The notes under the pieces: model-generated
The model's database searches: none
The model's input: only the letters and a program-made list of their open reading frames with translations
Told to the model about the DNA's origin: nothing
Made by a program: the position numbers and the translations under genes
In this document: one piece after another, positions 1 through 8,941 of the stretch
Numbering within the stretch: position 1 is the stretch's first letter
Layout: the number at the start of each line of letters is the position of its first letter
Assembly: GCF_000814675.1 (NCBI RefSeq)
Contig: NZ_JWIG01000013.1
Location: forward strand, 1-64,000
DNA from: Pseudoalteromonas distincta
Lineage (GTDB): Bacteria > Pseudomonadota > Gammaproteobacteria > Enterobacterales > Alteromonadaceae
Length of the DNA: 64,000 bases
Direction: 5' to 3'

Positions 1-317
1 TTAGGATGCTTTTTCATCCAATGTTTACTAAACGTAGTTTTTGTATAACTACGCTTAGGCTTAACCAATAAATGTTCATTTTTCAGGTAACTAAAGAAAG
101 CGTCTCGACCTAAACTTATGCCTTGCTCTATGAATTTGGGTTTAAGTAGAAAGTATAATTTTCTTCCGCCTAAACGCGGCATAAAACGCCGTATTTCCAA
201 TACCATCGCTTTAACTGGTGCGAGTTCAATCGCACGCAATTTAGCTCTGCTCTCTCGTTGATATATCGCTTGTCTCGTTATACCAAGCAGCTTGCAAGCA
301 CGTTCTAAGCTAACTAT
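1..317 (-). CDS. IS3-family transposase orfB, N-terminal part, cut by window edge
   Basis: Translating the minus strand from 317 in the frame one base behind orfA gives an open frame to the window edge. It begins IVSLERACKLLGITRQAIYQ and later contains PRLGGRKLYFLL and KPKRSYTKTTFSKHWMKKHP. This is the helper helix-turn-helix region that precedes the DDE integrase domain in IS3 OrfB proteins. There is no good independent start codon. Expression as an OrfAB fusion by -1 frameshifting at the A6 run at 317-322, directly before the orfA stop, is the likely route. The catalytic domain lies off the window. Confidence 0.75.
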   Translation of the reverse strand, partial: MVSLERACKLLGITRQAIYQRESRAKLRAIELAPVKAMVLEIRRFMPRLGGRKLYFLLKPKFIEQGISLGRDAFFSYLKNEHLLVKPKRSYTKTTFSKHWMKKHP

Positions 318-712
318 TTTTTGCTTTTGAAGGCTTCTTGCTCCTTGGCAATATACTTTTTTCGAAGGCTTGTCCCATGCTCAGCGTCAAGAATATTAAC
401 CACTTCATTGAGTAACAGGTTACTTAAATGCTCATCTTCAAGCTCTCGTTCGAGGCGTTTTATTTTTTGAGCGGGACTTTCTTTGGCTTTAGGTGATGTA
501 GGCATAGTTATCTTAGGTGATTGAGTCCAATCCATCTTACCGTGTTTTCTTAACCAAGTAAGCACGGTAGAACGACCTTGTATGCCATAAATTTTTTGGG
601 CTTGTTTATAAGTCATATCGCCTTTTTCTACAGCGTCGACAACTTGTAATTTAAAGCCTAATGAATAATCTCGTTGTGTTCGTTTGATCGGTGTATTATT
701 TGACTTGGTCAT
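314..712 (-). CDS. IS3-family transposase orfA (helix-turn-helix protein)
   Basis: This small protein has an N-terminal helix-turn-helix (YSLGFKLQVVDAVEKGDMTY, then IYGIQGRSTVLTWLRKHG) and a charged coiled-coil segment (AQKIKRLERELEDEHL), the layout of IS3 OrfA proteins that bind the element's ends. An ATG at 736 lies inside the terminal repeat. The ATG at 712 is preferred because AGGA stands 6 to 9 bases before it, giving a protein starting MTKSNNTP. The frame ends AAA AAA TAG, a slippery A6 run at the stop that feeds orfB. Confidence 0.8.
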   Translation of the reverse strand: MTKSNNTPIKRTQRDYSLGFKLQVVDAVEKGDMTYKQAQKIYGIQGRSTVLTWLRKHGKMDWTQSPKITMPTSPKAKESPAQKIKRLERELEDEHLSNLLLNEVVNILDAEHGTSLRKKYIAKEQEAFKSKK

Positions 713-765
713 AATAAATCCTAAATGTGTAAACACATTTCAGGACGAGACATAAGCTAAAAATA

Positions 766-796
766 AAAAGCTCGGCATAATATGCCGAGCTTTTTT
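766..796. terminator. Rho-independent terminator, likely bidirectional
   Basis: The inverted repeat AGCTCGGCA / TGCCGAGCT is flanked by an A run on one side and a T run on the other. It lies 20 bases past the stop of the minus-strand RND permease gene. It could also stop transcription running toward that gene from the IS side. Confidence 0.8.
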
Positions 797-815
797 GGTT
801 GGGATATTACTTAAT

Positions 816-3800
816 TTAGCTATTTGTAGGCGCTGGTTGGGCATCTACTAGTGGTGGCTTGCCACGCATTTTACGAACTAATCGTTTAGCATCTTCTAGT
901 GCAACATACTGGCACGGTATAAGTATCAGTGTAATTACTGTGGCAAATAACACACCAAAAGCAAGTGATACAGCCATTGGGATAACAATTTTAGCTTGTA
1001 AACTCGTTTCAAAAATAATTGGCATTACACCAATAAAGGTAGTGATTGAGGTGAGTAGTATTGCTCTAAAGCGACGAGCACCGGCTTGTACTACAGCATC
1101 TTTAATTGCAACACCTTCGGCGCGGGCTTTGTTTACAAAATCAACCATAACGAGGGAGTCATTTACGACCACACCCGCTACAGCAATAATGCCAAACATA
1201 GATAAGCTGCTCATAGTCATACCTAAAATCATATGGCCAAACATCGCGCCAACTACACCAAACGGAATAACCGACATTATAATAAGTGGCTGCGTGTAAG
1301 AGCGAAGCGGAATGGCTAACAAGGCAAATATAATCATCATTGATATACCAAAATCACGAAGCTGCTCTGAAGCGCTATCCATTTCTTCTTGAATGCGCCC
1401 AGCTACATCACTTGTAACGCCAGGGTAGCTTTTAAGTAATGTTGGTAAGTATTCATCACGAATTTCCTCAGCAATCGCAAATGGTTCGGCTTTGTCGGTA
1501 TTTACCGCAGCCCATACGTTTACAGTACGTTTAGAGTTTTCGCGGCGAATACGGTTTACACCGTCAACCAGCTTAACTTCGGCTATTTCGCTAAGTGGTA
1601 CTTCAGCGCCTGTAGGCGTAATAATACGCACACTTGCTATGTCACTTATTGAATTACGTTCGTCTTCTGGATAGCGGATCATGACTTTAATTTCTTCGCC
1701 TTCACGCAATATTCGCTGCGCTTCTAAGCCGTAGTAACTAAAGCTAACTTGCGACGCTACATCAGCAAGCGTTAAACCCATGCTGTAAGCGAGTGGTTTT
1801 AAATCAAGTTGCACTTCGTCGGTAGCGCTTTGCATTGAATCGTTTACGTCGCCAACGCCTTCCATTGTTTGTAATTTGGCTTTTAATTTACCTGCTACTT
1901 CTTTTAGCTCGTCAGCATTTTTGCCTTCAAGTTTAAAACTAACGTCGCCATCATCTCGACCGCCATTCATTATACTGTCTTGAATGGTCATGGTTTTAAT
2001 GCCTGGTAGGGCGGGCATTTGCTCACGCCATAACGCACTTAGGGCAAAGGTATCGATAGGGCGTAAATCAGGCTCTACCAAAATGGCCATAATATTTGCT
2101 TGCGTTCGTCCGCGCAGACTTACCGATAAATCGCGGATCATCGGTTTACCGTATTGCTCTTGTAGTTGCTGATCGACCTTTAACAACACGCTTTCTATTT
2201 TTCGTGCGGTTTCAAGCGTTGCTTGCTCAGATGAAGCAAGGTTCATTTCTATATCAATACGCGGAAAGTCGTGCGGTATTTTAGGGTTTGGTACAAACTT
2301 AACTAAACCACCTGCAAACATACCTGCGCTTACAATAAGCAAACACATAAAGCCGACAATCACTGTATAGCGATAATGAATACAGCGGCTAACAAAAGGA
2401 AGGTAGTAGTTATTCACAAAGCCTTTTAAGCTGCTATCAATCACCATTCGTAAGCGATGTAATAGGTTTTTAGGATTTGGTTTACGCGGGTTCATTGCTG
2501 CAATATGCGCAGGTAAAATTAGTTTTGATTCAATGAGTGAAAAAATCAAACATAAAATAATAACGCCACCAATTGCCTTAGAAAAAGCAGCGCCAGGGCC
2601 GGTAGCGAGTGTTTGTGGTAAAAATGCCGCAATGGTAGTTAATACACCAAAGGTTGCTGGCATCGCAACGCGTTTAACACCGCGTACTACGTTATCAAGT
2701 GTGTGGCCGTATTTTTCTATTTCGGCACTGGCTGACTCGCCCACAACTATGGCGTCATCAACAACAATTCCGAGCACAAGTATAAAGGCAAAAAGAGAGG
2801 CTAGGTTAATTGTTACATCTAAAAAGCCAATGGGCATAAACAAAAAGGCACCTAGAAAAGACACCGGTAAGCCCATCATTACCCAAAATGCCAAGCGCAG
2901 CGGTAAAAATAGTGCCAGCACTATCATTACTAACAAGCCACCCCAAATCATGTTATCGACCATCATATCGAGTCGACCTTCAAGGTAGTAAGTTAAATCA
3001 ACAATAGGAGATAGCTTAACGCCTGCAGGTAAAAGTGGCTCTTTAGCCGCCATGTAGCTTTTAAGAACTTTTGCTACATCGGTAATATCTTGATCTTTTG
3101 ATGCGTTTACTTCAAACGAGAGTGAATTTTTACCATTGTATTTTGAATATTGTAGACCTTCTTCAAAGCCGTCGTTAATGGTTGCTACATCGCCTAAATA
3201 AATTTGTGCGCCATCAGCAAGGGTAATAAGGGGGAGTTTTTCAAACTCAAAGCCACGGTAGGCTTGTTTTTCAACACGCATCGAAATATAACCATTTTCA
3301 GAGCGTATTTGCCCCGCCGACATATTTGCCGAAAAGTTTTGCACCGCGCCTGCAATATCTCTAAATGTTAATCCGTACTCGCGTAATTTATCAGGGCTGA
3401 CTTCTATACCAATTTCGTATTCTAAGCCGCCGTTAAAATTAACAAGGTTAACGTGAGGCAGTGCTTGTAACTCGTCTTTTATATCGTTGCCAAGCTCTTT
3501 TAACTGGTAATTACTCATGTCGCCGTAAAGCGCGAGTATCATTACCTCTTGCTCAAACTTATCGCGGCGCACAACAGGGCGCTCCATCCCCGCAGGAAAG
3601 GTGTTTATTGAATCAACTTGTACTTTAATTTCATCAAGTACTTCTTGTGGATTGTATTGCTCTTCTATTTCAATCCACGCTTGTGAAAAACCACGGTTAG
3701 AGTACGTAATTAGGCGTTTAATGCCTTCAATACCTTCGAGGTTTTCTTCAACTTTTATGGTTATGCCTTCTTCAACCTCTTGCGGGGCTGCACCTGGGTA

Positions 3801-3965
3801 AACTGCTTGTACGCTTATCCAGTTGCTTTCAAACTGTGGGAACATTTGTTTGCGAATGGTCATCGCCATTAAAATACCGCCCACTAATATAAATATCATT
3901 AGTAGGTTGGCTGCAACGGGATTTCGGGCAAACCATGCTATTAACCCTGTTTCACGAGTGTTCAT
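816..3965 (-). CDS. RND-family efflux pump inner-membrane permease
   Basis: At 1049 residues this has the full length of a hydrophobe/amphiphile efflux RND permease (AcrB-like). TM1 lies around residues 15-37, followed by the porter region beginning PGAAPQEVEE. The proton-relay motif GIVVDDAIVVGE has its two aspartates at 403 and 404. A second motif, GVVVNDSLVMVDFVN, lies in the C-terminal half. The permease would export drugs or other amphiphiles using the proton gradient, together with the adaptor encoded upstream and an outer-membrane channel from elsewhere. The ATG is 2 bases after the adaptor stop, so the genes are co-transcribed. The substrate cannot be told. Confidence 0.93.
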   Translation of the reverse strand: MNTRETGLIAWFARNPVAANLLMIFILVGGILMAMTIRKQMFPQFESNWISVQAVYPGAAPQEVEEGITIKVEENLEGIEGIKRLITYSNRGFSQAWIEIEEQYNPQEVLDEIKVQVDSINTFPAGMERPVVRRDKFEQEVMILALYGDMSNYQLKELGNDIKDELQALPHVNLVNFNGGLEYEIGIEVSPDKLREYGLTFRDIAGAVQNFSANMSAGQIRSENGYISMRVEKQAYRGFEFEKLPLITLADGAQIYLGDVATINDGFEEGLQYSKYNGKNSLSFEVNASKDQDITDVAKVLKSYMAAKEPLLPAGVKLSPIVDLTYYLEGRLDMMVDNMIWGGLLVMIVLALFLPLRLAFWVMMGLPVSFLGAFLFMPIGFLDVTINLASLFAFILVLGIVVDDAIVVGESASAEIEKYGHTLDNVVRGVKRVAMPATFGVLTTIAAFLPQTLATGPGAAFSKAIGGVIILCLIFSLIESKLILPAHIAAMNPRKPNPKNLLHRLRMVIDSSLKGFVNNYYLPFVSRCIHYRYTVIVGFMCLLIVSAGMFAGGLVKFVPNPKIPHDFPRIDIEMNLASSEQATLETARKIESVLLKVDQQLQEQYGKPMIRDLSVSLRGRTQANIMAILVEPDLRPIDTFALSALWREQMPALPGIKTMTIQDSIMNGGRDDGDVSFKLEGKNADELKEVAGKLKAKLQTMEGVGDVNDSMQSATDEVQLDLKPLAYSMGLTLADVASQVSFSYYGLEAQRILREGEEIKVMIRYPEDERNSISDIASVRIITPTGAEVPLSEIAEVKLVDGVNRIRRENSKRTVNVWAAVNTDKAEPFAIAEEIRDEYLPTLLKSYPGVTSDVAGRIQEEMDSASEQLRDFGISMMIIFALLAIPLRSYTQPLIIMSVIPFGVVGAMFGHMILGMTMSSLSMFGIIAVAGVVVNDSLVMVDFVNKARAEGVAIKDAVVQAGARRFRAILLTSITTFIGVMPIIFETSLQAKIVIPMAVSLAFGVLFATVITLILIPCQYVALEDAKRLVRKMRGKPPLVDAQPAPTNS

Positions 3966-3967
3966 GA

Positions 3968-5146
3968 TTATTCCTCTTTCAGCGCAAGTTGAGTTACATC
4001 AGTTTTATCAGGCGCAATATCTTCAATTTTTACTGCCATACCTTCAGTTGGGTATTCAAGCGCTGAGGTAACAATTTGCTCGCCATTGTTTAACCCTTGG
4101 CTGGCTATAATCATGCCGTTTTGTTCGCGTATAATATTGAGGGTTTTAAACGACAATGTTAAGTCGTCATTTAAAATTACAATTTTATTATCTTTAACTA
4201 AGTGGTGCGCAACAATAATTGCGTTATCAAGCGGGCGACCTTCAATGGTAGCGTTAATGTACGAACCAAAACGAAGAGGACGTGTTTTATCGCCATAAGG
4301 TGTTGCAAGTTGTGCTACCAAATAGCTCATGCGGCTTGTTTGATCAACCACACCTTCGGTGCGAATTATTTTGGCTTGCCACATTGTTTGTTTACCTGCG
4401 TATTCTGCGTTAAATGTAACATTTGAACCTACGCCGCCATTTTTTAAATATTGCAGTTCTTGATCGGCAACCGGTAAACGTACCTCTGCAACTGAGGTTG
4501 CGCTTAGTGCGCCAAAACTATTACCTGGGTTTACTACTGAACCCAAGCTAATTGTGCGCTCATTAATAATGGCATCATAAGGGGCTTTAATATAAGTACG
4601 CTCAAGATTGCGGCTAGCACGTTTAACACTTGCTTGAGCAGAGCGGTAACGCGCTAATTTTTCGGCCAGCTGTGGTTTTCGTAAATAAAGTTCTGATGCA
4701 ATAGCGTCGCTTGAGTCTGACTTAATGCGCTCCCACTCAGCTTGAGCGACATGTGCTTGCGCGCGTTCTATTTCAAGTGCTGAGCTTGCTTGTGCTAAAC
4801 CCGCTTGCGCTTCAATAAAGTCTGCTTCGTAATCATTTGCATCAATTCGTGCTAAAATATCGCCTTGCTTTACAAACGCGCCTTCTACAAACTGATCTGA
4901 TACCGAAATAACTTGCCCGCTAACTTGTGCTATTAGCTCGGTACGATACTTTGGTTTAACAATGCCGTACGATTTAACATCGAGCGTTATAGAATCTAAA
5001 AGTACGCTTTGTGTTGCTACTAAAGGACGTAAATCTTGCTCTGGCTTTTCTTCGGGTGGTTTTTTCATTGCCATAAAGGCGAAAGCTAAAGCAATACCGC
5101 CTGCTAAAACAGCGATTGGGAGTATTATTTGTTTTGTAGTAGCCAC
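3968..5146 (-). CDS. RND efflux periplasmic adaptor (HlyD/AcrA family)
   Basis: This membrane fusion protein would link the RND permease to an outer-membrane channel. An N-terminal hydrophobic segment (ILPIAVLAGGIALAFAFMA) anchors it. The lipoyl half-motifs (ELIAQVSGQVISV and TYIKAPYDAIINERT) flank an alpha-helical hairpin rich in Ala and Gln, and beta-barrel and membrane-proximal domains follow. The open frame extends to 5230, but the GTG at 5146 is chosen because AAGGA stands 8 bases before it and the membrane segment then follows directly. No TolC-type gene is nearby. Confidence 0.9.
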   Translation of the reverse strand: MATTKQIILPIAVLAGGIALAFAFMAMKKPPEEKPEQDLRPLVATQSVLLDSITLDVKSYGIVKPKYRTELIAQVSGQVISVSDQFVEGAFVKQGDILARIDANDYEADFIEAQAGLAQASSALEIERAQAHVAQAEWERIKSDSSDAIASELYLRKPQLAEKLARYRSAQASVKRASRNLERTYIKAPYDAIINERTISLGSVVNPGNSFGALSATSVAEVRLPVADQELQYLKNGGVGSNVTFNAEYAGKQTMWQAKIIRTEGVVDQTSRMSYLVAQLATPYGDKTRPLRFGSYINATIEGRPLDNAIIVAHHLVKDNKIVILNDDLTLSFKTLNIIREQNGMIIASQGLNNGEQIVTSALEYPTEGMAVKIEDIAPDKTDVTQLALKEE

Positions 5147-5315
5147 AAGGCATTCCTTCATAATTGGTGGTGACAGAGCAATAATACGCAATAAAGTGTT
5201 TACAAGCTGTTTTAAGATGTAACAAAGCATTACATGTGTGTGTTACAACTCACTATGCGACTAATTAAGTGCCTAAAAAGAAATTAAAGTAAGTGTTTTT
5301 TATACCGAGGAAATT

Positions 5316-5579
5316 ATGAAAACCGAATCGATGAATTGCAGGCTAGGCTGCGGCGCATGTTGTATTGCGCCAAGTATTAGTTCGCCTATTCCAGGTATGC
5401 CAAACGGTAAAAAAGCCGGAGAGCGTTGTATTCAGCTAGACGAACGTAATTTATGTAAGTTATTTGGTGATGAAAGTCGCCCAAAAGTATGTAGCGATTT
5501 TAGCGCCACGCTTGATGTGTGCGGATCAACAAATGCACAAGCTCTAGCGCTTATTACAGAGCTCGAAGAGCTCACTTAG
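5316..5579 (+). CDS. YkgJ-family cysteine cluster protein
   Basis: This 87-residue protein carries Cys at 8, 12, 15, 16, 38, 47, 59 and 69. The spacing CRLGCGACC followed by CIQL, CKLF, VCSDF and VCG is typical of the YkgJ/UPF0153 family, proposed to bind zinc or an Fe-S cluster. Biochemical role is unknown. It starts at an ATG with GAGGAA upstream. It is transcribed divergently from the efflux operon and stands alone. Confidence 0.85.
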   Translation: MKTESMNCRLGCGACCIAPSISSPIPGMPNGKKAGERCIQLDERNLCKLFGDESRPKVCSDFSATLDVCGSTNAQALALITELEELT

Positions 5580-5644
5580 TGAGCTATTAAAATACACATC
5601 TATTTACACTTATCTATTAGTGAGTATTTATTTTAAGTAATTAA

Positions 5645-5735
5645 AAGCTGCGCTTTTCACGCGAGCAAGCTCTGCGTCTACCGCCAAAGTGTAGGTTTGT
5701 GTCTGTTTTTGCAGACGTGAAGCTTGCTTACGTTA
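5645..5735. repeat. Single copy of a palindromic intergenic repeat
   Basis: The hairpin AAAAGCTGCGCTTTT (5643-5657) leads into an arm at 5657-5680. Its imperfect reverse complement lies at 5711-5735, across a spacer of about 30 bases. The same order of hairpin, arm, spacer and arm recurs in the arrays at 8443 and 22437. It fills the convergent gap between the YkgJ gene and the TonB receptor gene. Confidence 0.75.
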
Positions 5736-5739
5736 CTAG

Positions 5740-7593
5740 TTACCAGCTATACGTTGCGCTTAACGTATATTGCTCACCGCGTCCTGGTGTACCTGGTATT
5801 TCTTCAAACGACTCATCCCATAAGTTATCTGCTGCTAAGGTGATAAATAAATTACTCAACTGTGGCGGCGTTATTTTAAGGGTTAGCTGGGTAAATAACG
5901 CGTTGTCATTGCCGTTTCTAAGTGCATTTTTGTGTTGTGTACGCCACTCGTTATCTATTCTAAATTCTAAAATATCAGTTGGGTTGTACACGGCGCCAAG
6001 TGTTAAACGGTGATCAGGAAAGTTTAACGCGTAAAAGCTGGCATCAATATCGGCTGCGCCGTAGTTTTCTGATTTATGTAAATAAGTGTAGCTTGCTATA
6101 AGTTTTGTTGTATCAAAGTGCTTAGTCGCTAAAAATTCAACCCCTGCAGTATCAATATCAACTGGGTTTGCAAAGCGCGCAGAGCTTGAATCAAAATTAA
6201 ACGTCCAATCGGTTAAGTTGTCATCTTTGCGATAAAAAATAGCCGAATTAAGTTGCCAAGTTTGCTCGTCAACTAATAAACCCAGCTCTAGGCTTTTAGT
6301 CGTTTCGCGCTCAAGGGTGTAATTACTTCTAAATAACCCGCCTGAATCACTTCCGCCAATGGCGGTATAGCCTGCCACTTGGCTCGCCTCTGCGTACGAT
6401 AAATAAAACGTGCGCTCAAAACCTTTGCTGTTTTGTGTATTAAGCGTTATATCACCAATAAGTGACAGTTCAGAGTCGTCTCTGTTTGTATCGTCAAACG
6501 CAGCACCTAAACGAAATGTAAGTTGTTTATTATCCTCAAGCGCCATTTTGTATTCAGGCAATACGCTTAATTTATAATACTTACGAGAGGTAAAGTTGTT
6601 TTCAAGTGTGGTTGATTCAATCGAGTCATCGATAAATTGTGCAGAGTAATTTACAGCAAATACATCGCTTTGAGCATGATGCCCCGATAGCGCTAACGAC
6701 TTAACTTCACTTTTATGAAAAGCTTCAAATGCACTAGGATTTTCGCGAGAGTAAATATAGTGATCGTCGTGTGTGCGGTAATAAGCCGACACTTCAAAGT
6801 TACTATCCTGCGCATAATTTTGCTTATGGTTTAGCATTAATAAGCGGGTTTCTAGCTCTTCTGTTTCGTTAACGCCAAATGGTGTGTACAAATTTGGCCA
6901 GCCAAAAAACTTATCTTGTGAGCCAAAAAACAAATCGGTTTGAGAATCAGCGCCAGCTAATTGAACGCGACCCGATGCACGCGTAAAGTCGTGATCGCCG
7001 TTATCAATAGTGCCATCGCTTTGTGAGTGAGAAATCTCGCCTTCAAAACCAAGCTTCCAATCCTTTGCGCCTTCTAGGGGCATACTTACACCCGCATGTA
7101 AGCTTTGTAAGTTAAAATCATTTGTGCCAGTACCTACCGATACACTGCCGCCCGTGCTAATTGGTTTCCAGCCAAACGATACAGTGCCTACAGAGCTATT
7201 AGCACCATTAAGTGCATTGTCTGCGCCTGTTAAAATATAAGGGCCGGTTAGCATTTGCGGTGCAATGGGTATTTCAGCAAAATAATGCCCAGATTGCGGG
7301 TCAAGCAGGGTAACGCTTCCTACTCTAAAACCGGTGTTTTCAAAAATACCACCGCGTATAGTTACATCGGCCTGCGCCTCAGCCATATTACGCGATTGAA
7401 GGTCAACACGAGGGTCATATTCTAAATTAGAAATAGGCGAGTCGAATGTACCGACTGGCAACTTATTTGCAGTGGGTGAGGCCTCAACCGTTATTTTCTC
7501 GATTGCCGACTCATCAGATAGCGTATTAGCATTAGCAAATGCAGTAACGCTGCATAATATTGCAGGTATTATAATGTGTGGTGTGCGATTCAT
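5740..7593 (-). CDS. TonB-dependent outer-membrane receptor (617 aa)
   Basis: A signal peptide (cleavage near AFANA/NTLS, about residue 23) precedes a plug domain with the motifs ADVTIRGGIFENTGFRVG and ALNGANSSVGTVSFGW. A 22-strand-type barrel follows and ends in an aromatic residue (LSATYSW), as outer-membrane proteins do. At 617 residues it is in the size range of the smaller receptors for vitamin or metal chelates. The ligand is not evident; no riboswitch is visible in the 340 bases upstream. It is divergent from the MsrA-like gene. Confidence 0.88.
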   Translation of the reverse strand: MNRTPHIIIPAILCSVTAFANANTLSDESAIEKITVEASPTANKLPVGTFDSPISNLEYDPRVDLQSRNMAEAQADVTIRGGIFENTGFRVGSVTLLDPQSGHYFAEIPIAPQMLTGPYILTGADNALNGANSSVGTVSFGWKPISTGGSVSVGTGTNDFNLQSLHAGVSMPLEGAKDWKLGFEGEISHSQSDGTIDNGDHDFTRASGRVQLAGADSQTDLFFGSQDKFFGWPNLYTPFGVNETEELETRLLMLNHKQNYAQDSNFEVSAYYRTHDDHYIYSRENPSAFEAFHKSEVKSLALSGHHAQSDVFAVNYSAQFIDDSIESTTLENNFTSRKYYKLSVLPEYKMALEDNKQLTFRLGAAFDDTNRDDSELSLIGDITLNTQNSKGFERTFYLSYAEASQVAGYTAIGGSDSGGLFRSNYTLERETTKSLELGLLVDEQTWQLNSAIFYRKDDNLTDWTFNFDSSSARFANPVDIDTAGVEFLATKHFDTTKLIASYTYLHKSENYGAADIDASFYALNFPDHRLTLGAVYNPTDILEFRIDNEWRTQHKNALRNGNDNALFTQLTLKITPPQLSNLFITLAADNLWDESFEEIPGTPGRGEQYTLSATYSW

Positions 7594-7933
7594 GTGTTTC
7601 TCATCATTTTTTATTTGTAGCTGCGGTTACAATTAATTTCAAAGCTTATATTTGAGCATGATAAAATAACTAAATGTAACAGCAGTCATTTTGTGCGCGA
7701 TTGTACATCAATTTGTTAATAACTGCATTTGATAACCATTTACGTAATACCGGCTTTATTAAAAGCATGGTCATTCTATCGTATTAAATAGCGCACTCAC
7801 TGCGTTAAAAATTATTTATATAGAACAACTATATGTCATAATTTTCGCCTTGTTATTGCGCTATTTTCTTGGCGCTATAATAGAACACTATTTTAATGCA
7901 ATCGGTATAATTACTTATTAGGTAACATTTATA
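7594..7933. other. Divergent promoter region, nothing specific recognised
   Basis: This AT-rich gap lies between the TonB receptor and the MsrA-like gene. It should hold both promoters, but I could not single out operators, a riboswitch or a small gene. Confidence 0.4.
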
Positions 7934-8422
7934 ATGGATACTAAAGAATATAATACTATTTACTTTGCTGGTGGCTGCCTGTGGGGCGTACAAGAGTTTT
8001 TAAAGCACTTACCTGGTGTAATAAGTACTGAAGCAGGTCGCGCTAATGGTACAAGCAAAACCACTGAAGGCGAATACGATGGTTATGCCGAATGCGTAAA
8101 AGTCATTTTTGATTTAAAAGTCGTTAGCCTAAATAAGCTGTATGACTACTTTTTTGAAATTATTGACCCATACAGTATTAATAAACAAGGGGATGACGTA
8201 GGCCCTAAATACCGCACTGCCATTTATAGCAAAAACCAAAGCCATTTAGACGCAGCAAGCAATTATATAAACAAGCGCAGTGATGCCGATAAAATTGTGG
8301 TAGGGGTAGAGCTGTTAACTAACTACGTGCCAAGCGATCCTGAGCATCAAGACCGACTAACTAATCACCCTGATGATTACTGCCATATACCGCTTGAGTT
8401 ACTGCATAAGTATAAATCGTAA
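7934..8422 (+). CDS. Peptide methionine sulfoxide reductase, MsrA family
   Basis: The active-site motif GGCLWGVQEF (usual form GCFWG) places the catalytic Cys at residue 15. Further family blocks are YDGYAECVKVIFD, DPYSINKQGDDVGPKYRTAIY and NHPDDYCHIPL. The enzyme would reduce methionine-S-sulfoxide in proteins. At 162 residues it is a short form without the long N-terminal extension of E. coli MsrA. Phe-to-Leu in the active-site motif and Thr-to-Tyr in DPTS are departures from the canonical form, so it may be a variant subgroup. Cys54 and Cys147 are candidates for recycling. Confidence 0.88.
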   Translation: MDTKEYNTIYFAGGCLWGVQEFLKHLPGVISTEAGRANGTSKTTEGEYDGYAECVKVIFDLKVVSLNKLYDYFFEIIDPYSINKQGDDVGPKYRTAIYSKNQSHLDAASNYINKRSDADKIVVGVELLTNYVPSDPEHQDRLTNHPDDYCHIPLELLHKYKS

Positions 8423-8435
8423 ATTTAACGCGGTG

Positions 8436-8852
8436 TTTTTTTGTAGACGTGCAGCTTGCTGACGTGATGAGCGCAGCTCGTGATTTAAGGTTGAATATAG
8501 CGCTATAAAAAGTAAGTAATTAGAAGCTATCGCTTCTCGCGCAAGCAAGCTTAGCGCCAACAGGTAAGTTTAATATAGTGTTTTTGTAGACGTGCAGTTT
8601 GCTGCCGTGACGAGCGCAGCTCGTAATTTAGGGTGGAATATAGCGCTATAAAGTAATTAGAAGCTATTGCTTCTCGCGCAAGCAAGCTTAGCGCCTACGG
8701 GTAAGTTTAATATAGTGTTTTTGTAGACGTGCAGTTTGCTGACGTGACGAGCGCTTCTCGCGCAAGCAAGCTTAGCTCCTACGGGTAAAGTTAGACGCGG
8801 TGTTTTTTGTAGACGTGCAGCTTGCTGACGTGATGAGCGAAGCTCATAATTA
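8436..8852. repeat. Tandem array of palindromic repeats, four copies
   Basis: Copies begin with GTAGACGTGCAG at 8443, 8586, 8723 and 8809. The first two are full units of 143 and 137 bases. The third lacks about 50 central bases and the fourth is cut short. Each full unit has a hairpin CGAGCGCAGCTCG-like, a TATAGCGCTATA palindrome, the hairpin AGAAGC-TAT(C/T)-GCTTCT, and long arms complementary to the start of the next unit. The array fills the convergent gap between the MsrA-like and DUF4136 genes. Confidence 0.85.
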
Positions 8853-8886
8853 CTTTATTTCAAAAGTTCCAAAAATACACACCCAC

Positions 8887-8915
8887 AAAAAAGCTCACGT
8901 ACTGTGAGCTTTTTT
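8887..8915. terminator. Rho-independent terminator, bidirectional form
   Basis: The inverted repeat AAGCTCACGT-ACTGTGAGCTT is flanked by A and T runs. It stands 27 bases past the stop of the minus-strand lipoprotein gene. Confidence 0.8.
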
Positions 8916-8941
8916 AAAACTTACTTATAGCTAATTTTAAC

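Larger units (their letters stand above)
1..752 (-). mobile_element. IS3-family insertion sequence, one end plus orfA and start of orfB
   Basis: The block holds orfA and the first part of orfB of an IS3-type element, read on the minus strand. The orfA-proximal terminus is placed at 752, where the minus strand begins TGTCTCGTCC, the TG start typical of IS3 ends. The other end and any target duplication lie outside the window, so completeness cannot be judged. It sits just downstream of the RND efflux genes, separated from them by their terminator. Family assignment is firm; the exact boundary is inferred from the TG rule alone. Confidence 0.8.

Noticed and set aside
859..4426. Several plus-strand open frames opposite the efflux genes, up to 151 codons
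   Set aside because: They lie fully within the RND and adaptor genes, lack ribosome sites and recognisable domains, and are shadows of the real frames.
5740..7593. Cobalamin receptor BtuB
   Set aside because: The size fits, but no cobalamin riboswitch is visible upstream and no corrinoid genes are adjacent, so the ligand is left open.
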